The notes beneath the pieces were generated by a model. That model had not been told where the DNA came from. It made no database searches and saw only the letters and a program-made list of their open reading frames with translations. From Raphanus sativus (lineage: Eukaryota > Streptophyta > Magnoliopsida > Brassicales > Brassicaceae), in assembly GCF_000801105.2 (NCBI RefSeq), contig NC_079512.1, positions 35,667,848 through 35,731,847 of the forward strand: 64,000 nucleotides of DNA, given 5' to 3'. Both the position numbers and the translations under genes were made by a program. Of the stretch, positions 1-11,329 are shown piece after piece. Every line of letters starts with the position of its first letter. Position 1 is the stretch's first letter.

Positions 1-1
1 A

Positions 2-160
2 GTAAGAGACAGCAACGACGGTCTCATCATCCAGAGAAACATGGCTCTCTTCTTCTCCGGTGGAGATAGGAAAGAGCTTAAACTTAGAGTCACCGGTAAA
101 ATCTGGAAAGAGCAACACAGTCCAGATTCTGGGCTTTTCATGCCAAACCTATCTTCCTAA
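2..160 (+). CDS. SINAT4: SINAT-type E3 ubiquitin ligase, 3' end only
   Basis: An open frame enters from the left edge and stops at 158-160, giving the last 52 residues of a protein. The tail (DGLIIQRNMALFFSGGDRKE, then LRVTGKIWKEQ, ending MPNLSS) is the C-terminal end of the TRAF-like (SINA/MATH) substrate-binding domain of plant SINA-type RING E3 ligases. These proteins ubiquitinate targets in the cytosol and nucleus as dimers. The RING and zinc-finger parts lie outside the window. The assignment to SINAT4 rather than another SINAT rests on synteny: in Arabidopsis SINAT4 (At4g27880) directly precedes BOB2, as here. An overlapping frame of 74 aa starting at 60 is a shadow. Confidence 0.85.
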   Translation, partial: VRDSNDGLIIQRNMALFFSGGDRKELKLRVTGKIWKEQHSPDSGLFMPNLSS

Positions 161-720
161 TCATTCATGCTTTCTCCTTCTTTTTCTCTCTCTCTCTCTC
201 TCTCTCTCCGAGAACGAAAGTTGTATGATGGATTTGTTTACACGCTCTTCTTCTTTGTCTGTATCTAAAACGTATCTTGACTGAATGAATGAATGTGTTT
301 GATCTTATCACGTTATAATCTTAAAAATCTACCGACTTTAACAGTAATCAAATATAAGGTAAAAATATGATATTATTCAATTCCTGTAAATTGTTTTAAG
401 ATTTATCATCATGTAAGATTTCAACAATCTTAATTTGACATCAATAGCAATAGATAACAACAAATCTTGTTTTCTGTCAAGTAATAGGCTTTTCACACAA
501 ATATTTAAGTATCAATTCTAAAAAAGATAGGATAATATACAAATCTTTTTCCTTTTTGCCATAAACAAATCTCAAAATCTAAAATCAATTAAAATGTCAT
601 AAATTATAATTTATATTTAGGGAATTGCAGATTTCCATATTATTAAACAGAATGATAAATAGGAAAATATATTTAATAAAAAAGGAAATTAATGAATTTT
701 GGAAAACTTAAGCTCGGCTT

Positions 721-735
721 TTTCTCGAAACTTCC
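721..735 (+). promoter_or_regulatory. Perfect heat-shock element upstream of BOB2
   Basis: The bases TTCTCGAAACTTC (722-734) form three perfectly spaced alternating units, TTC-nn-GAA-nn-TTC, the consensus binding site of heat-shock factor trimers. The site ends about 20 bases before a TATA box (755-763) and about 130 bases before the BOB2 start codon. This is the classic arrangement for a heat-inducible plant promoter, and it fits the known heat-shock behaviour of Arabidopsis BOBBER genes. Confidence 0.8.
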
Positions 736-754
736 TTTTTGCGTTTATCACTTC

Positions 755-763
755 CTATAAATA
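755..763 (+). promoter_or_regulatory. TATA box of BOB2
   Basis: CTATAAATA lies about 100 bases upstream of the BOB2 ATG and directly downstream of the heat-shock element. This is the usual distance for a plant TATA box with a 5' UTR of about 70 bases. Confidence 0.7.
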
Positions 764-864
764 CTCAAGTCTCTGTTTCATTAACAACTACAAATTTCAT
801 TCTTGATATTATTCAATCTCCCGACTATATATCATCAAAACCCTTAAGAGTTTAACGACAACCA

Positions 865-1918
865 ATGGCTATTATCTCTGATATGCAAGAGGAGACGAGA
901 CCCTCGGTGCCTTTCAACGCAAGTCTTGATCCTTCAAACCCTCTAGGGTTTTTGGAGAAAGTTATTGATTTTATCGGGAAGGAGAGCGACTTTCTGTTGA
1001 AAGACTCGGCTGAGAAAGAGATCGCCACTGCTGTTACGGTCGCAAAGAAGAGGTTGAGTGAAGTCGAGAAGAAGAAGAAGAAGGAGACTGTGAAGCCTAT
1101 TGAGAAGAAGCTGACGAAGGAGAGCGTGGAGCCCATGGAGGTGGAGAAGCCAAAGAAGGATAGCTTGAAGCCCACGGAACCCATGGAGGTGGATAAACCT
1201 AAGGAGGAAGAGAAAACGGGTCCCATTGGTAAGCCCTTTGATCTTGATTGATGAGTTTTGTTTGATCATGCTCTTATATTAACTAGGGTTTTGTAGAAAG
1301 ATTAGATCTTTTAAGTGTTGATAAGAACTAGTTCTTGAGTTGATATAGATCAGAGAACTTTGTTTTCTCTTACCGTAAACTAACTTCTTGTTTCCGTTTG
1401 GTGCAGTTCCTAACAAAGGCAACGGGCTTGACTTTGAGAAGTACTCATGGACACAGAACCTCCAGGAGGTCACAATCACCATCCCAATCCCTAGCGGCAC
1501 TAACTCACGCTCTGTCACCTGTGAGATCAAGAAGAACCGTTTGAAAGTTGGTCTCAGAGGACAAGATCCCATCATCGATGGAGAGTTCTTCAATGCTGTC
1601 AAGCCTGACGACTGCTTCTGGAACATCGAGGATCAGAAGATCATATCGGTGCTATTGACAAAGCAGGACCAGATGCAGTGGTGGAAGTACTGTGTGAAGG
1701 GTGAGCCTGAGATTGACACTCAGAAAGTTGAACCGGAGAGCAGCAAACTGTCTGATTTGGACCCGGAGACTCGCAGCAGCGTTGAGAAGATGATGTTTGA
1801 TCAGAGGCAGAAGCAGATGGGGCTTCCAACGAGTGATGAGATTGAGAAGCAAGATATGATGAAGAAGTTTATGTCTCAGCATCCTGAGATGAACTTCTCT
1901 AATGCAAAGTTTAACTGA
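865..1918 (+). CDS. BOB2: BOBBER-type NudC/CS-domain co-chaperone
   Basis: Two exons, 865-1228 and 1407-1918, join at a GT-AG intron that splits a Val codon (ATTG|TTCCT) and give 291 residues. The N-terminus has the NudC-family segment NPLGFLEKVIDFIG. A Lys/Glu-rich linker follows (about residues 65-120), then the CS (p23-like) domain from about residue 130 (YSWTQNLQEVTI, CEIKKNRLKVGL, VKPDDCFWNIEDQK, WWKYCVKGEPEI) and the conserved tail SSVEKMMFDQRQKQMGLPT ending NFSNAKFN. Arabidopsis BOBBER proteins are cytosolic small-heat-shock-like chaperones needed for development and thermotolerance. Length and synteny favour BOB2 (At4g27890) over BOB1. A perfect heat-shock element lies upstream. The gene appears intact. 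Confidence 0.93.
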
Positions 1919-3099
1919 TCTTACCTTTGTTCTATCTCTTCTTCTTTTATTTTGAACTATCATCTTGTTATGGGTTTAAGATTGAATCTACCCTTTTGGT
2001 TTTGTTCAAGACAGTTTGTGTTCAAAAATTATCTGGTTATTGCAGCTTAACTATGTGTTCAAAAAATTGTTTGCTTAAAAAAGTACAAGAAAGCTTAGTG
2101 CTCGCATATTATAGTGGTTCTATATCTACTACCATGATATACTGAAATACACAAAGGATGATGTAACGTAACGTGCATGGAGACTGCATTCATCACTGAT
2201 GTTGTAGACAAAGTAAAAAGAAAAAAACTTCATGTGACACAAATGTCTAGTACAACCACCTACTCCTACCTAGTACTACTACCCTAGAGTTTAGTACTAA
2301 ATTGATCTTTAAGTTTACTGTTACAAAAGTAGTATGGTTCAGTGCCCGCAGTGCTCCAATAATTTAACATATAAAAACAAATGATGCTCGGCCTGTCTAT
2401 ACATCACAAGGGCAAGATTGGAGGCCAAAGCACAGAACTTTCCCTTAGGATAAGCTCCAAATTCACATTTGGCCTCTACGTTTCATCTGTAAGGGGTCTT
2501 TGTTACATTCTCTTCTGCTCAATTTCTACTTGCAGGAAGAAGTTTCTAATCAAGAGCAATAGGAATAAGAAGGAGAAATGTATGCAGAAACTGGGCTAGA
2601 GTCCCGGTTCATGCAAGATTTTCTCCAGATATTCAGCACAATGTACTGTTATGTTTGAAACTCATGAGTTGTGGTTGGTCTGGTGTATGCTTGCAGGAAG
2701 GCTCTTGCAGGCACCAACCAAGGATCCGACGAAGGTTCGCAAAAACAGAGGAGATGCATTAGGATTTAGGACTATTAGTTTCGGGCCTAAAGATAAACCA
2801 AGAAGAACAGTTTGGTAATGCAGTGTGTTCAATAACATAAGCCCACACCCACCTTCTGTACATAAGGGTTTATCTCAATAAGCCCAAGGAGTAATGATTA
2901 GGAAGAGAAACAAGTTTTAGTAGTAGTTTACTCAAGTGATATGCTGATTATAGATCTTGTGAAGATCTGTCTCCTAATATATAATTTATGTAAGCACAAC
3001 TATAGTTGTAAGGTTGATCTAAAATAGTTTATTTTAATAATTTCATTTTATTTATACTACAATTTATAGTTTATATGTAACTTTTTTGTCAGATAGTTT
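1919..3099. other. Intergenic, no gene seen
   Basis: About 1.2 kb between BOB2 and the repeat cluster. Short open frames (60-72 aa) show no recognisable family and no plausible exon structure. In Arabidopsis two genes (At4g27900, At4g27910) lie between BOB2 and PYL10. I found no clear remnant of either. Confidence 0.5.
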
Positions 3100-3100
3100 A

Positions 3101-3480
3101 TAGTAACTTGGAATCTTATCCATCTGTTATGTTACAATTAGATTCCATAGAAGAAGCTTTTAACCGAGAAAAAGATTCAAATTAGTATTTTCAAAATTTT
3201 GAATCACATCCCTAAAATATTTCTATAAATTAAAGCAAATCTCCAAAAAATAACATTTTGTAGCTTCTAGTAACTTAGAATCTTATCCATTTATTACTAT
3301 ACGATTAGATTTGATAGAAGAATCTTATCAAATTTTGAATCTTATCCCTAAAATATCTCTATAAGAGGCAGATCTCCAGAAATGAAACAATTTAGAGTTT
3401 TTAGTAACTTGGAATCTTATCATTTGTTACTATACAATTAGATTTGTAGAAAACTTTTGACTGAGAAAAGATTTGATAAG
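3101..3480. repeat. Three degenerate tandem copies, period about 130-170 bp
   Basis: A block beginning TAGTAACTTGGAATCTTATC recurs at 3101, 3268 (with one change, TAGTAACTTAGAATC) and 3402. Each copy is followed by a Leu/Ile-type AT-rich tail containing TTAGATT and TAGAAGAA-like stretches. Copies differ by substitutions and small indels, so the array is old. No function is evident. Confidence 0.6.
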
Positions 3481-3687
3481 AGGTTCTAGAAGAGAACGGT
3501 CTTTCAAGATTCCAATCAGAATTTCCTTTAAAAAAAAATTTCTAGGAATTTAAAATTAAATATCATCACTGATCTTATCTGATAAATTTAATTTGGAATT
3601 ATGTTGTCTTGATTTTATTGGTTAGATGAGTTGTCGGGTAAATTTGTTGAGTTCATCCCATTCTTCATTTATAGACTGGGTGAACTT

Positions 3688-3864
3688 TTTTTTTCCGTCT
3701 ATAATATTTTATAAAAGATCAAGGCCCACTAAGGAACCCAGCCCAAACCGAAAACAAATGATCATACTGGTCCGATTACAACCAAACACAAACCCGACAT
3801 GAAGGACGATCTAAACAGGTCTAAAGTCCAACACTAAATCCACGCGTCGCCTCACTGCCACCCA
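3688..3864 (-). mobile_element. SINE-like short retroinsertion with 15-bp target duplication
   Basis: A 177-bp block is flanked by perfect 15-bp direct repeats AGACTGGGTGAACTT at 3673-3687 and 3865-3879. The block starts with a T run right after the left repeat, which is a poly(A) tail read on the minus strand. A-tail plus long target duplication shows target-primed reverse transcription. The length and the lack of coding capacity suggest a SINE or a 5'-truncated LINE tail. I could not identify clean A and B boxes. Confidence 0.7.
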
Positions 3865-4096
3865 AGACTGGGTGAACTTATGGCTCTAATAAGTCTTACA
3901 AAACAAGTATGGATTTGAATATATCCAATTTGTATATTATCTTACTAATAACGGAAAGTGAGGAAAAAGATAAAACTATCCACTTGTTCATGTAACACCA
4001 ATTCCATTTCACCTTCCAATTATTTATCCACTAAAAAACCCAAAAGCACAAATCATACTCGTTGAATATTCTCTGAACTATAAATAAACCAAAAGT

Positions 4097-4283
4097 AAAA
4101 ATGATTAAAAACAAAAATTCACCAACAGAAACAGAGGGTATATGCGTCAATAAATAGAGCATCCTATAGGCCGACATGTGTAGATAAATAGAGCAAAAAT
4201 GATTAAAAACAAAAATTCACCAACAGAAACAGAGGGTATATGCGTCAATAAATAGAGCATCCTATAGGCCGACATGTGTAGAT
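4097..4283 (+). repeat. Tandem promoter duplication (89-bp identical units, 98-bp period)
   Basis: The stretch 4097-4185 is repeated base for base at 4195-4283. Each unit ends in GGCCGACATGTGTAGAT, so each carries a DRE/CRT core GCCGAC (4170-4175 and 4268-4273) overlapping a CATGTG box. The second copy ends 150 bases upstream of the PYL10 start codon. The identity of the copies implies a recent duplication. Confidence 0.9.
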
Positions 4284-4432
4284 TAGCACCGATTAAGTAC
4301 TTTCCAATATGATTACATTTAGATGCGCCCTTCCTTGTATAAGAAGAATCTGAGAGAGCTAAGTCTTATTCTATCAAAGAATATTCCTTCTTTTCTTTGC
4401 CGTGCTTGTCATTTTGTCTGTGTGCTCTGAAT

Positions 4433-5181
4433 ATGGTGAACGCTGTAGAGACAAAGAACGTGGAGAACGAGTACATCAAGAGGCACCACATGCAGGAGGA
4501 GCTTTTGGAGAATCAGTGTAGCTCGAGGCTCGTTAAGCACATCAAAGCTCCTCTTCATCTCGTAAGCTTGTTCTCTTCTTGATTTCTCCTTTTCTCTCCC
4601 CTCTCCAATTATGAATCAAGGAATACGAACTGAGATGCTAATGGTTTGGTTGTTTGTTTTTGTGAAAAGGTGTGGTCAACTGTGAGGAGATTCGATCAAC
4701 CACAAAAATACAAGCCGTTTATTAGTAGTTGCGTGGTCAAAGACAAGAAGTTGGAGATTGGTGCGGTAAGAGAAGTGGACGTGAGATCTGGACTACCCGC
4801 TACTAAAAGTACGGAGATATTAGAATTTCTCGACGACAAGCAACATGTCCTCAGCATCAGAATCGTCGGTGGGGATCACAGACTCAAGGTAAAGTCTTAA
4901 AAATGTGATGGTGGTTTTCTTTTATACACCTAATCAGTTGTTTTTGTTTTTTTTTTCTTATCAAAAACCAGAACTATTCCTCGGTCATTTCGTTACATCC
5001 GGAGACTATAGAAGGAAGAACAGGGACATTGGTCATCGAGTCGTTCGTGGTGGACGTGCCTGAGGGTAACACAAAGGAAGAGACTTGTTTATTTGTGGAG
5101 GCTCTGATTCAATGCAATCTTAAATCTTTAGCATATGTCTCTGAGGGTCTAGGAGCAGACTCTATGGCCGAAAGGGTATGA
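4433..5181 (+). CDS. PYL10: PYR/PYL/RCAR abscisic acid receptor
   Basis: Three exons, 4433-4561, 4670-4888 and 4972-5181, all with GT-AG introns in phase 0, encode 185 residues of the START-like Bet v 1 fold. The gate loop SGLPA is at residues 83-87, the latch HRL at 113-115, and the conserved ABA-carboxylate lysine at about 58 in QKYKPFIS. The C-terminal helix includes [22 protein letters not shown] binding closes the gate and lets the receptor inhibit clade A PP2C phosphatases in cytosol and nucleus. Sequence ([27 protein letters not shown]) and position match At4g27920. An in-frame ATG at 4397 would add 12 residues. I prefer 4433, which gives the family's usual length. The gene appears intact, and its promoter has a recent tandem duplication. 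Confidence 0.95.
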
Positions 5182-6306
5182 TGATGACCAAGAAGAAGCT
5201 TTCCAACTGGGAAGGAGAGATGGAACATTGTCATTTTCATATTTAAGAAGATAATTATTTCGACCTTTTATATACAGTGATGCCATTTTAAGTCTATACT
5301 TTTCTCTGTTTTGTGAATATATGTTTATTTTATATTGGAATGATTATTCTGGAATTCTACATAATGCCATCTGATCATCTTTTCAAAGCAAAATGTAGAT
5401 ACATGATGTTTCATGACATTAACAAACAGCGAAAGCTAGAACTCCACGAAGATAATTTTTCCATTTTCTCTCGTATTTTTAGTGTTTTTCTTGTAAGTGT
5501 TTTAAAATTGACAAAATGACAAAATAGAACAACTTAGATCGTTTTGTTGACCATAGTCAAAAGTATATTAGCTATTTTGAGTAAAGCTTTGTCTTTACTA
5601 GAGGTCGGTCCTACATCTGTTTTTTTTTTGAATTAAAGTCATTATTGTTGGAATTTCTACAAACCGATAGACATTTTGTTGGGGTTAGCATTTTGTGTTT
5701 TAGATTTGTAGAGAGTTTGCCTGGTTGAAGTACGCCAACGTTATTGTAATATTGTATAACGTTTATTTTTGCCCTCTTCTTGATTTTTGACGTTATTTCA
5801 TTTAGTTACTAGGTGTGTTGTTCGTGTACACAGACATAATTTTGTTACGAATATTTATTAGTTTATATATGTATGTTTATTATTGGATTAATTTTTGAAA
5901 ACATTAACATATTAAAAATATTTTTGATTTTGAAATTTTATACTTTTGTTATCACTTTTTTACATTTATTTTTACTTATATTTTGCTTATATTTTCTATT
6001 TCTTTTCCATTATTTATATTTTCCATATATTTTTGTTCATCTATACTATTTAAACATAAACAATAAAAATTTTACTTACAAAAAGTAATAATTGGATCAA
6101 TACATTTATTGTTAGATTGAAATAAAAATAATATATATTTTTATTAAAATAATATGATTAATATAAGTTCATTTTATTTTAATATATATTTTTAGATTTT
6201 GGATAATTATTATTAATATTAATTTTAATAATTTATCTAATCAAAAAATTAAAATTCATTTTTTTATTTTGTGGTTGATTTATGTTTTATTCATTAAAGG
6301 TATAAA

Positions 6307-6343
<37 letters not shown>

Positions 6344-7252
6344 GGTATAAATGATATTGACCATTTTAAATTTTTTATTTTAAAATATATTTTTAAATTT
6401 TGGATAATTTTATCATTACTAATTTTATTTACTTACGTAATTAAAAAATAAATTCATTTTTATTTTGTAGGTAATTTATATACTTATCCATTAATGATAT
6501 AAACAATATTAATCATTCTAATTTTTTTTTTATTTTAAAATATATTTTTAAATTTTGGATAATTCTTATCGTTATTAATTTTAGTCAGTTACCTAATCAT
6601 AAAATTAAAATTCGTTTTATTTTATGGATAATTTATACATTTATTCATTAAGAATATAAATAATATTTTAGTCTGATTTTTAACGTGAGAGCTCCATTAC
6701 GAAAAATCATTTCGCAAATAATAGTATAGATTTTTGCTATCTTGACGTTCATTTTCATAGGAAAATAGTTGAAAAAGTAACTAGGAAATTATTCTGAACA
6801 TTTTTTTTTCTTGATATTTAGTGAAATATCGTTTCTAAGTAGCTACTAGCTAGTAATTAAAAAGTGATATTGTTCAGTTTTCTGACCAAATTTTTCTTAT
6901 GAATAAATTATACTTAGGCAATGTGATTAAATGAATGATATATAATGATACAGCACTACTTCAACTAAGTATTTTATTTACATTTTTTGGCTCTTCTCGA
7001 TACTTTCCCCTTTAGCACTGCTCATCAAACGATATCTAGTATCTACATATCGCCCTCTTATTACAAGCTTTACAAATTGTGATTAGTGGAGACATGAGAT
7101 GATTATAGTAGTAAATGTGGTCATTAGTAAAGAATCTAACCTGAGCTGAGAAATGTGATTTGAGAAGAATAGAACCACAGAACTGTACGCATTTTTTCAA
7201 ATTAGTCAAAGCTAGCAGTTTTTAACTGGATCACATACGTCATGAATGACAC
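5182..7252. other. AT-rich intergenic DNA
   Basis: No gene seen. It contains a (TA)n microsatellite at about 6309-6342 and, between about 6180 and 6680, three degenerate copies of a block with TTTTGGATAATT (near 6197, 6397 and 6553). All open frames here are AT-rich low-complexity shadows. Confidence 0.6.
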
Positions 7253-8030
7253 TGTTGGAACTATTTTTTAGCAATGTATTCATATGCTTAAAATAGAGTT
7301 AGTGTGAATGAGAAATGGAGGTCTAATGTGTGTGATTTGAGAAACTTGTATAAAGTTACAAATATACACATTAGATATTTGGATTTGAGTTTTGATTTGT
7401 TAGTTGGACTTCATGTTCATTAACTTAATCTTATAAACCAAATATATGTGATCTTTTATATTGATAAAATATAAAAAAGAAATCTATTTAAAGTATATTA
7501 TTTTGTTTGAATGAGTCAAATAATAATAATTATATTCTTTATTTTCTTGGTCAAAATGTGAAATGAATTCACATAATAATGACAAGAAATAAAGTCTCCA
7601 TTAGTGCACCATGGAGGTTTCATTTTTATGTTGAAAATGAAACTTGTGCTTCTCATTATTTTTCTATATAAATGGCTTGTTAGCATGATAGAAAGGTAAT
7701 ACACATCAAATACCAAAAGAAAAACCACAATCTCCTATATTGAATAGTCATGTTAGTATTTTTTATTTTGTGTCTGAGAGTACAACACAAAACTAGTTTC
7801 GCCAGGCTTCTGATGGAGTGACGCAAATTCAGAAGATTGTTTGCAGTTGTATCCTGGGACTCATTACGTTATCGAACCGTCGCACTACGGGACGTATTTT
7901 GAGTTAAGGAAAGAGATAATATCTCGCCTCTGCAGTTGTATCATCATTTTCTTACTCTTTGATATAACTTTATCATTTTTATTCTTTACAATATTCAGTA
8001 ATCCGTAGTTTATAAAATTCAGTTCTATCA
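7253..8030 (+). repeat. Left LTR of the 7.2-11.1 kb element
   Basis: Starts TGTTGGAA. The match with the right copy ends at or just before CA at 8029-8030. A 70-aa minus-strand frame (7516-7728) exists in both LTR copies and is not supported as a gene. Confidence 0.8.
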
Positions 8031-10340
8031 GTCTTAACTCAAAAATATCCGTTTATTGCTTTGCATTAACCGGACTGATTATTGTAAAAAGTATTTTTTT
8101 TGTAAGAACAGGTTGATTGATCTTTGGAAAAAGATGCCGGAATCAGATCTATAGGATTATTTAAAAATAATCATTCTTCAATCTAATTCTTTAAATTTTT
8201 ATTTGTATTTTCCTACTAACAAAAACTGATTATTTTTGTGAAGTGTTTTGTTATGAAAACAGGAATTAGAGAATTCAAGGGTGATGGAAAACAAATTCTT
8301 CTGATTTTCTGAAACAAGTTTCAGATTATTTGAGATTTTGTGTGTTATTCATTATAATTAAAATAATTAATATTTTTTGGACTAATGAATTTGACATTTT
8401 ATGGTTTATAAGAACAGGTTTCATCTTTTGATGGTGACACTGAAAACCATTTTCCGAACGTCATTGGTAACGTATTTGGATGGTTTGTCTACTCTTAATT
8501 TTCAAAATAATTAATTGATGGATCGAGTGGTTACAATAATTTTGTATTAAATATTCTAGCTCATAAATGGGTTTAGAATAAAATGTTATTAGTCTCAGTG
8601 CATGTTAATGCTTTGACTTGGTTAAGATAATTATTTGCTTTAATTATCAAGAATGGTTTAACGTTTTTTTATTTCGTCTTTCAGATCTTGGGATAACTTA
8701 ATTTAGTTATTAAGCATATGTTGACCATGAGAAAACAAAAAGGAGTCAAGTTTAAAAAATATGGTGAAAACATATTTATAAACAACATTTTGATCTTTTG
8801 AGATCAAGTTGTATGAATGGAAATTGATTTTTGTGAGTCGACGCCCCAAACTAAATTTAGGAGAGGTCTGCCACATATAAATCATTTTCCATAAGAAATA
8901 AAATATTTGTTGATATTGATCAAAACATTTGTATTTCGTCAATGCTTAAATGCACCTTTTAAAAAGGTTGACCATACAAAACCAATGAAAAATTTTCATA
9001 CCAATATGACTGAAATTGACATATGTATTGTAGTTTCTAAAGTCAATATGGTTAAAAATAATCATAGAAAATTGTGGTTTTGATGGTACAAGAATATCAT
9101 GAAATGATATGTATATTTGCCAAAAGGCAAAAATATGTTTTGAAAAAAAAAACATATACAAAGTTGGATTTATACATCAACTTGAGAGAACTATGAAAAT
9201 AGTTTTATCTAAAATGTGATTTCCTGAGAATGAAATACATTTTAAAGAAAATTGTAATAATTTTCGAAATTGTTTTGTTATTCATTTAAATCTAAAAGAG
9301 TTGTAGATTAACTTTCTAAACTCTTAAGAGATGATAAATGTACATATGTATGGTTTTGAGCTATCTCAAGAAATGTGGGGGAAGCTTTGCTTACCATATT
9401 AAGTAATTGGCAAGAGACCAAATGAACTTTGTGATAGTTATCAAAATATGATTAAAAAAACAAAACTAGTGTTATACACTGAGTTTTATGTATAATGGTT
9501 AATTGTATCTTGAGGAAAAAAAAAGATGACAAAATCATTAGACAATTGATCTCGGCTAATCTCAATAGATTATGTTCCATGTGATGACAACCTAGGATCC
9601 TGTTATTAAAGGTGTGTCATGAGATCAAATTGTAATATCATCAAGATGAATGGGTTTAGCCTATGAACTAAGATGAGGTTTGGCGGTAACTCTACTTATC
9701 AGATTGGAGATCCCAAGAAATAGGTTCAAGGAGACAACTAAGTCAAACTAAATCTGCCCAAAGCACTGTAAGACTTCGGTCTATACCCAGTTTATATGAT
9801 GATTAAACAGTGCTACATGTAAGGAATAGAGGATAAGCATTTGATTTTAATGGTTTGTGCCAATTGTTTTGAGATATGAATGGAGTAGTACATGATACTC
9901 CTCTAAACAAAACTAATGGCAAATCACCTTATAAGTGTGAAATGGGGTCGTTTCTAGGAGAATAAAAAGGCTATATTCTCTAAAGTTCACTCATGATTAC
10001 CAGGAATGTTCACGGCCAAAATGAACACAATAAAGAAATTGGTTTTGTGAGAGAATGAAACTGTGTTTTGGCTATTGTCTAGGTTTACACCAAAGCCCGG
10101 GAGGTTCAAGACATCATGGCCACCTCCTGGCCGAGTAAATCCGATAGCTATTAACAATGACTGGTTCAAGGATGAAAAATTGCTACCAACTCATCATGCA
10201 GTGAATTTCTCGCTTGTACTCTCAAAAGTCCTTAGTAAAGTCTTTAGTTGAGTCTTGTTGAGTCTTGTCGACTCTTGTCTAGGAAGTCAAGTCTGTCGAG
10301 TCGTCTAGTGTCTAGAAGCATTTCTATTCATGTGGGGGAT

Positions 10341-11118
10341 TGTTGGAACTATTTTTTAGCAATGTATTCATATGCTTAAAATAGAGTTAGTGTGAATGAG
10401 AAATGGAGGTCTAATGTGTGTGATTTGAGAAACTTGTATAAAGTTACAAATATACACATTAGATATTTGGATTTGAGTTTTGATTTGTTAGTTGGACTTC
10501 ATGTTCATTAACTTAATCTTATAAACCAAATATATGTGATCTTTTATATTGATAAAATATAAAAAAGAAATCTATTTAAAGTATATTATTTTGTTTGAAT
10601 GAGTCAAATAATAATAATTATATTTTTTATTTTCTTGGTCAAAATGTGAAATGAATTCACATAATAATGACAAGAAATAAAGTCTCCATTAGTGCACCAT
10701 GGAGGTTTCATTTTTATGTTGAAAATGAAACTTGTGCTTCTCATTATTTTTCTATATAAATGGCTTGTTAGCATGATAGAAAGGTAATACACATCAAATA
10801 CCAAAAGAAAAACCACAATCTCCTATATTGAATAGTCATGTTAGTATTTTTTATTTTGTGTCTGAGAGTACAACACAAAACTAGTTTCGCCAGGCTTCTG
10901 ATAGAGTGACGCAAATTCAGAAGATTGTTTGCAGTTGTATCCTGGGACTCATTACGTTATCGAACCGTCGCACTACGGGACGTATTTTGAGTTAAGGAAA
11001 GAGATAATATCTCGACTCTGCAGTTGTATCATCATTTTCTTACTCTTTGATATAACTTTATCATTTTTATTCTTTACAATATTCAGTAATCCGTAGTTTA
11101 TAAAATTCGGTTCTATCT
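10341..11118 (+). repeat. Right LTR of the 7.2-11.1 kb element
   Basis: Same length as the left LTR. Differences seen: T for C near 10625, A for G near 10903, A for C near 11015, G for A near 11109, and T in place of the terminal A. No target duplication matches the bases before 7253. Confidence 0.8.
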
Positions 11119-11329
11119 AGGAATTTGAATATACTGACCTTTTTATAAGCATATATCAAAATACATGAAATGACGAAAAAAATATTTTTTCGTAAAAATG
11201 TTAAAAGGGGTAAGGTGGGCAAGAGATAAATACATGGGTTGAGTCGGGCACACCAAATGCAACGAGCGTATTTGGTGGACTGTTTGACACGTGAATTGCC
11301 ACTCTTCATGCCTCTTCACCACGAATATA

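Larger units (their letters stand above)
161..864. other. SINAT4 3' UTR and BOB2 promoter
   Basis: Non-coding stretch. It contains a (CT)n microsatellite at about 185-208, just after the SINAT4 stop and probably in its 3' UTR, then AT-rich sequence leading to the BOB2 promoter elements at 721-763. I see no other gene here. Confidence 0.7.
7253..11118 (+). mobile_element. Non-autonomous LTR retrotransposon with nearly identical long terminal repeats
   Basis: Direct repeats at 7253-8030 and 10341-11118 (offset exactly 3088 bases throughout) begin TGTTGGAACTATTT. I count four or five mismatches over about 778 bases. A purine-rich tract TGTGGGGGAT sits directly before the right copy, the expected position of a polypurine tract, which gives a plus orientation. 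The 2.3-kb interior has no open frame with retroviral domains, so the element needs enzymes from elsewhere. I see no clear tRNA primer site after the left LTR and no matching 5-bp target duplication, so the precise ends and the completeness of the element are uncertain. The near-identical repeats imply recent insertion. Confidence 0.75.

Noticed and set aside
852..1269. Two minus-strand frames of 108-124 aa opposite BOB2 exon 1
   Set aside because: Mirror frames of the Lys/Glu-rich coding exon. The plus-strand gene is well supported by family and splicing.
6309..6342. TA repeat considered as a regulatory or origin-like tract
   Set aside because: Simple microsatellite in AT-rich intergenic DNA.
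7516..7728. 70-aa minus-strand frame, repeated almost unchanged at 10604-10816
   Set aside because: Its conservation is due to its position inside the two LTR copies. There is no family match and no codon-level sign of selection.
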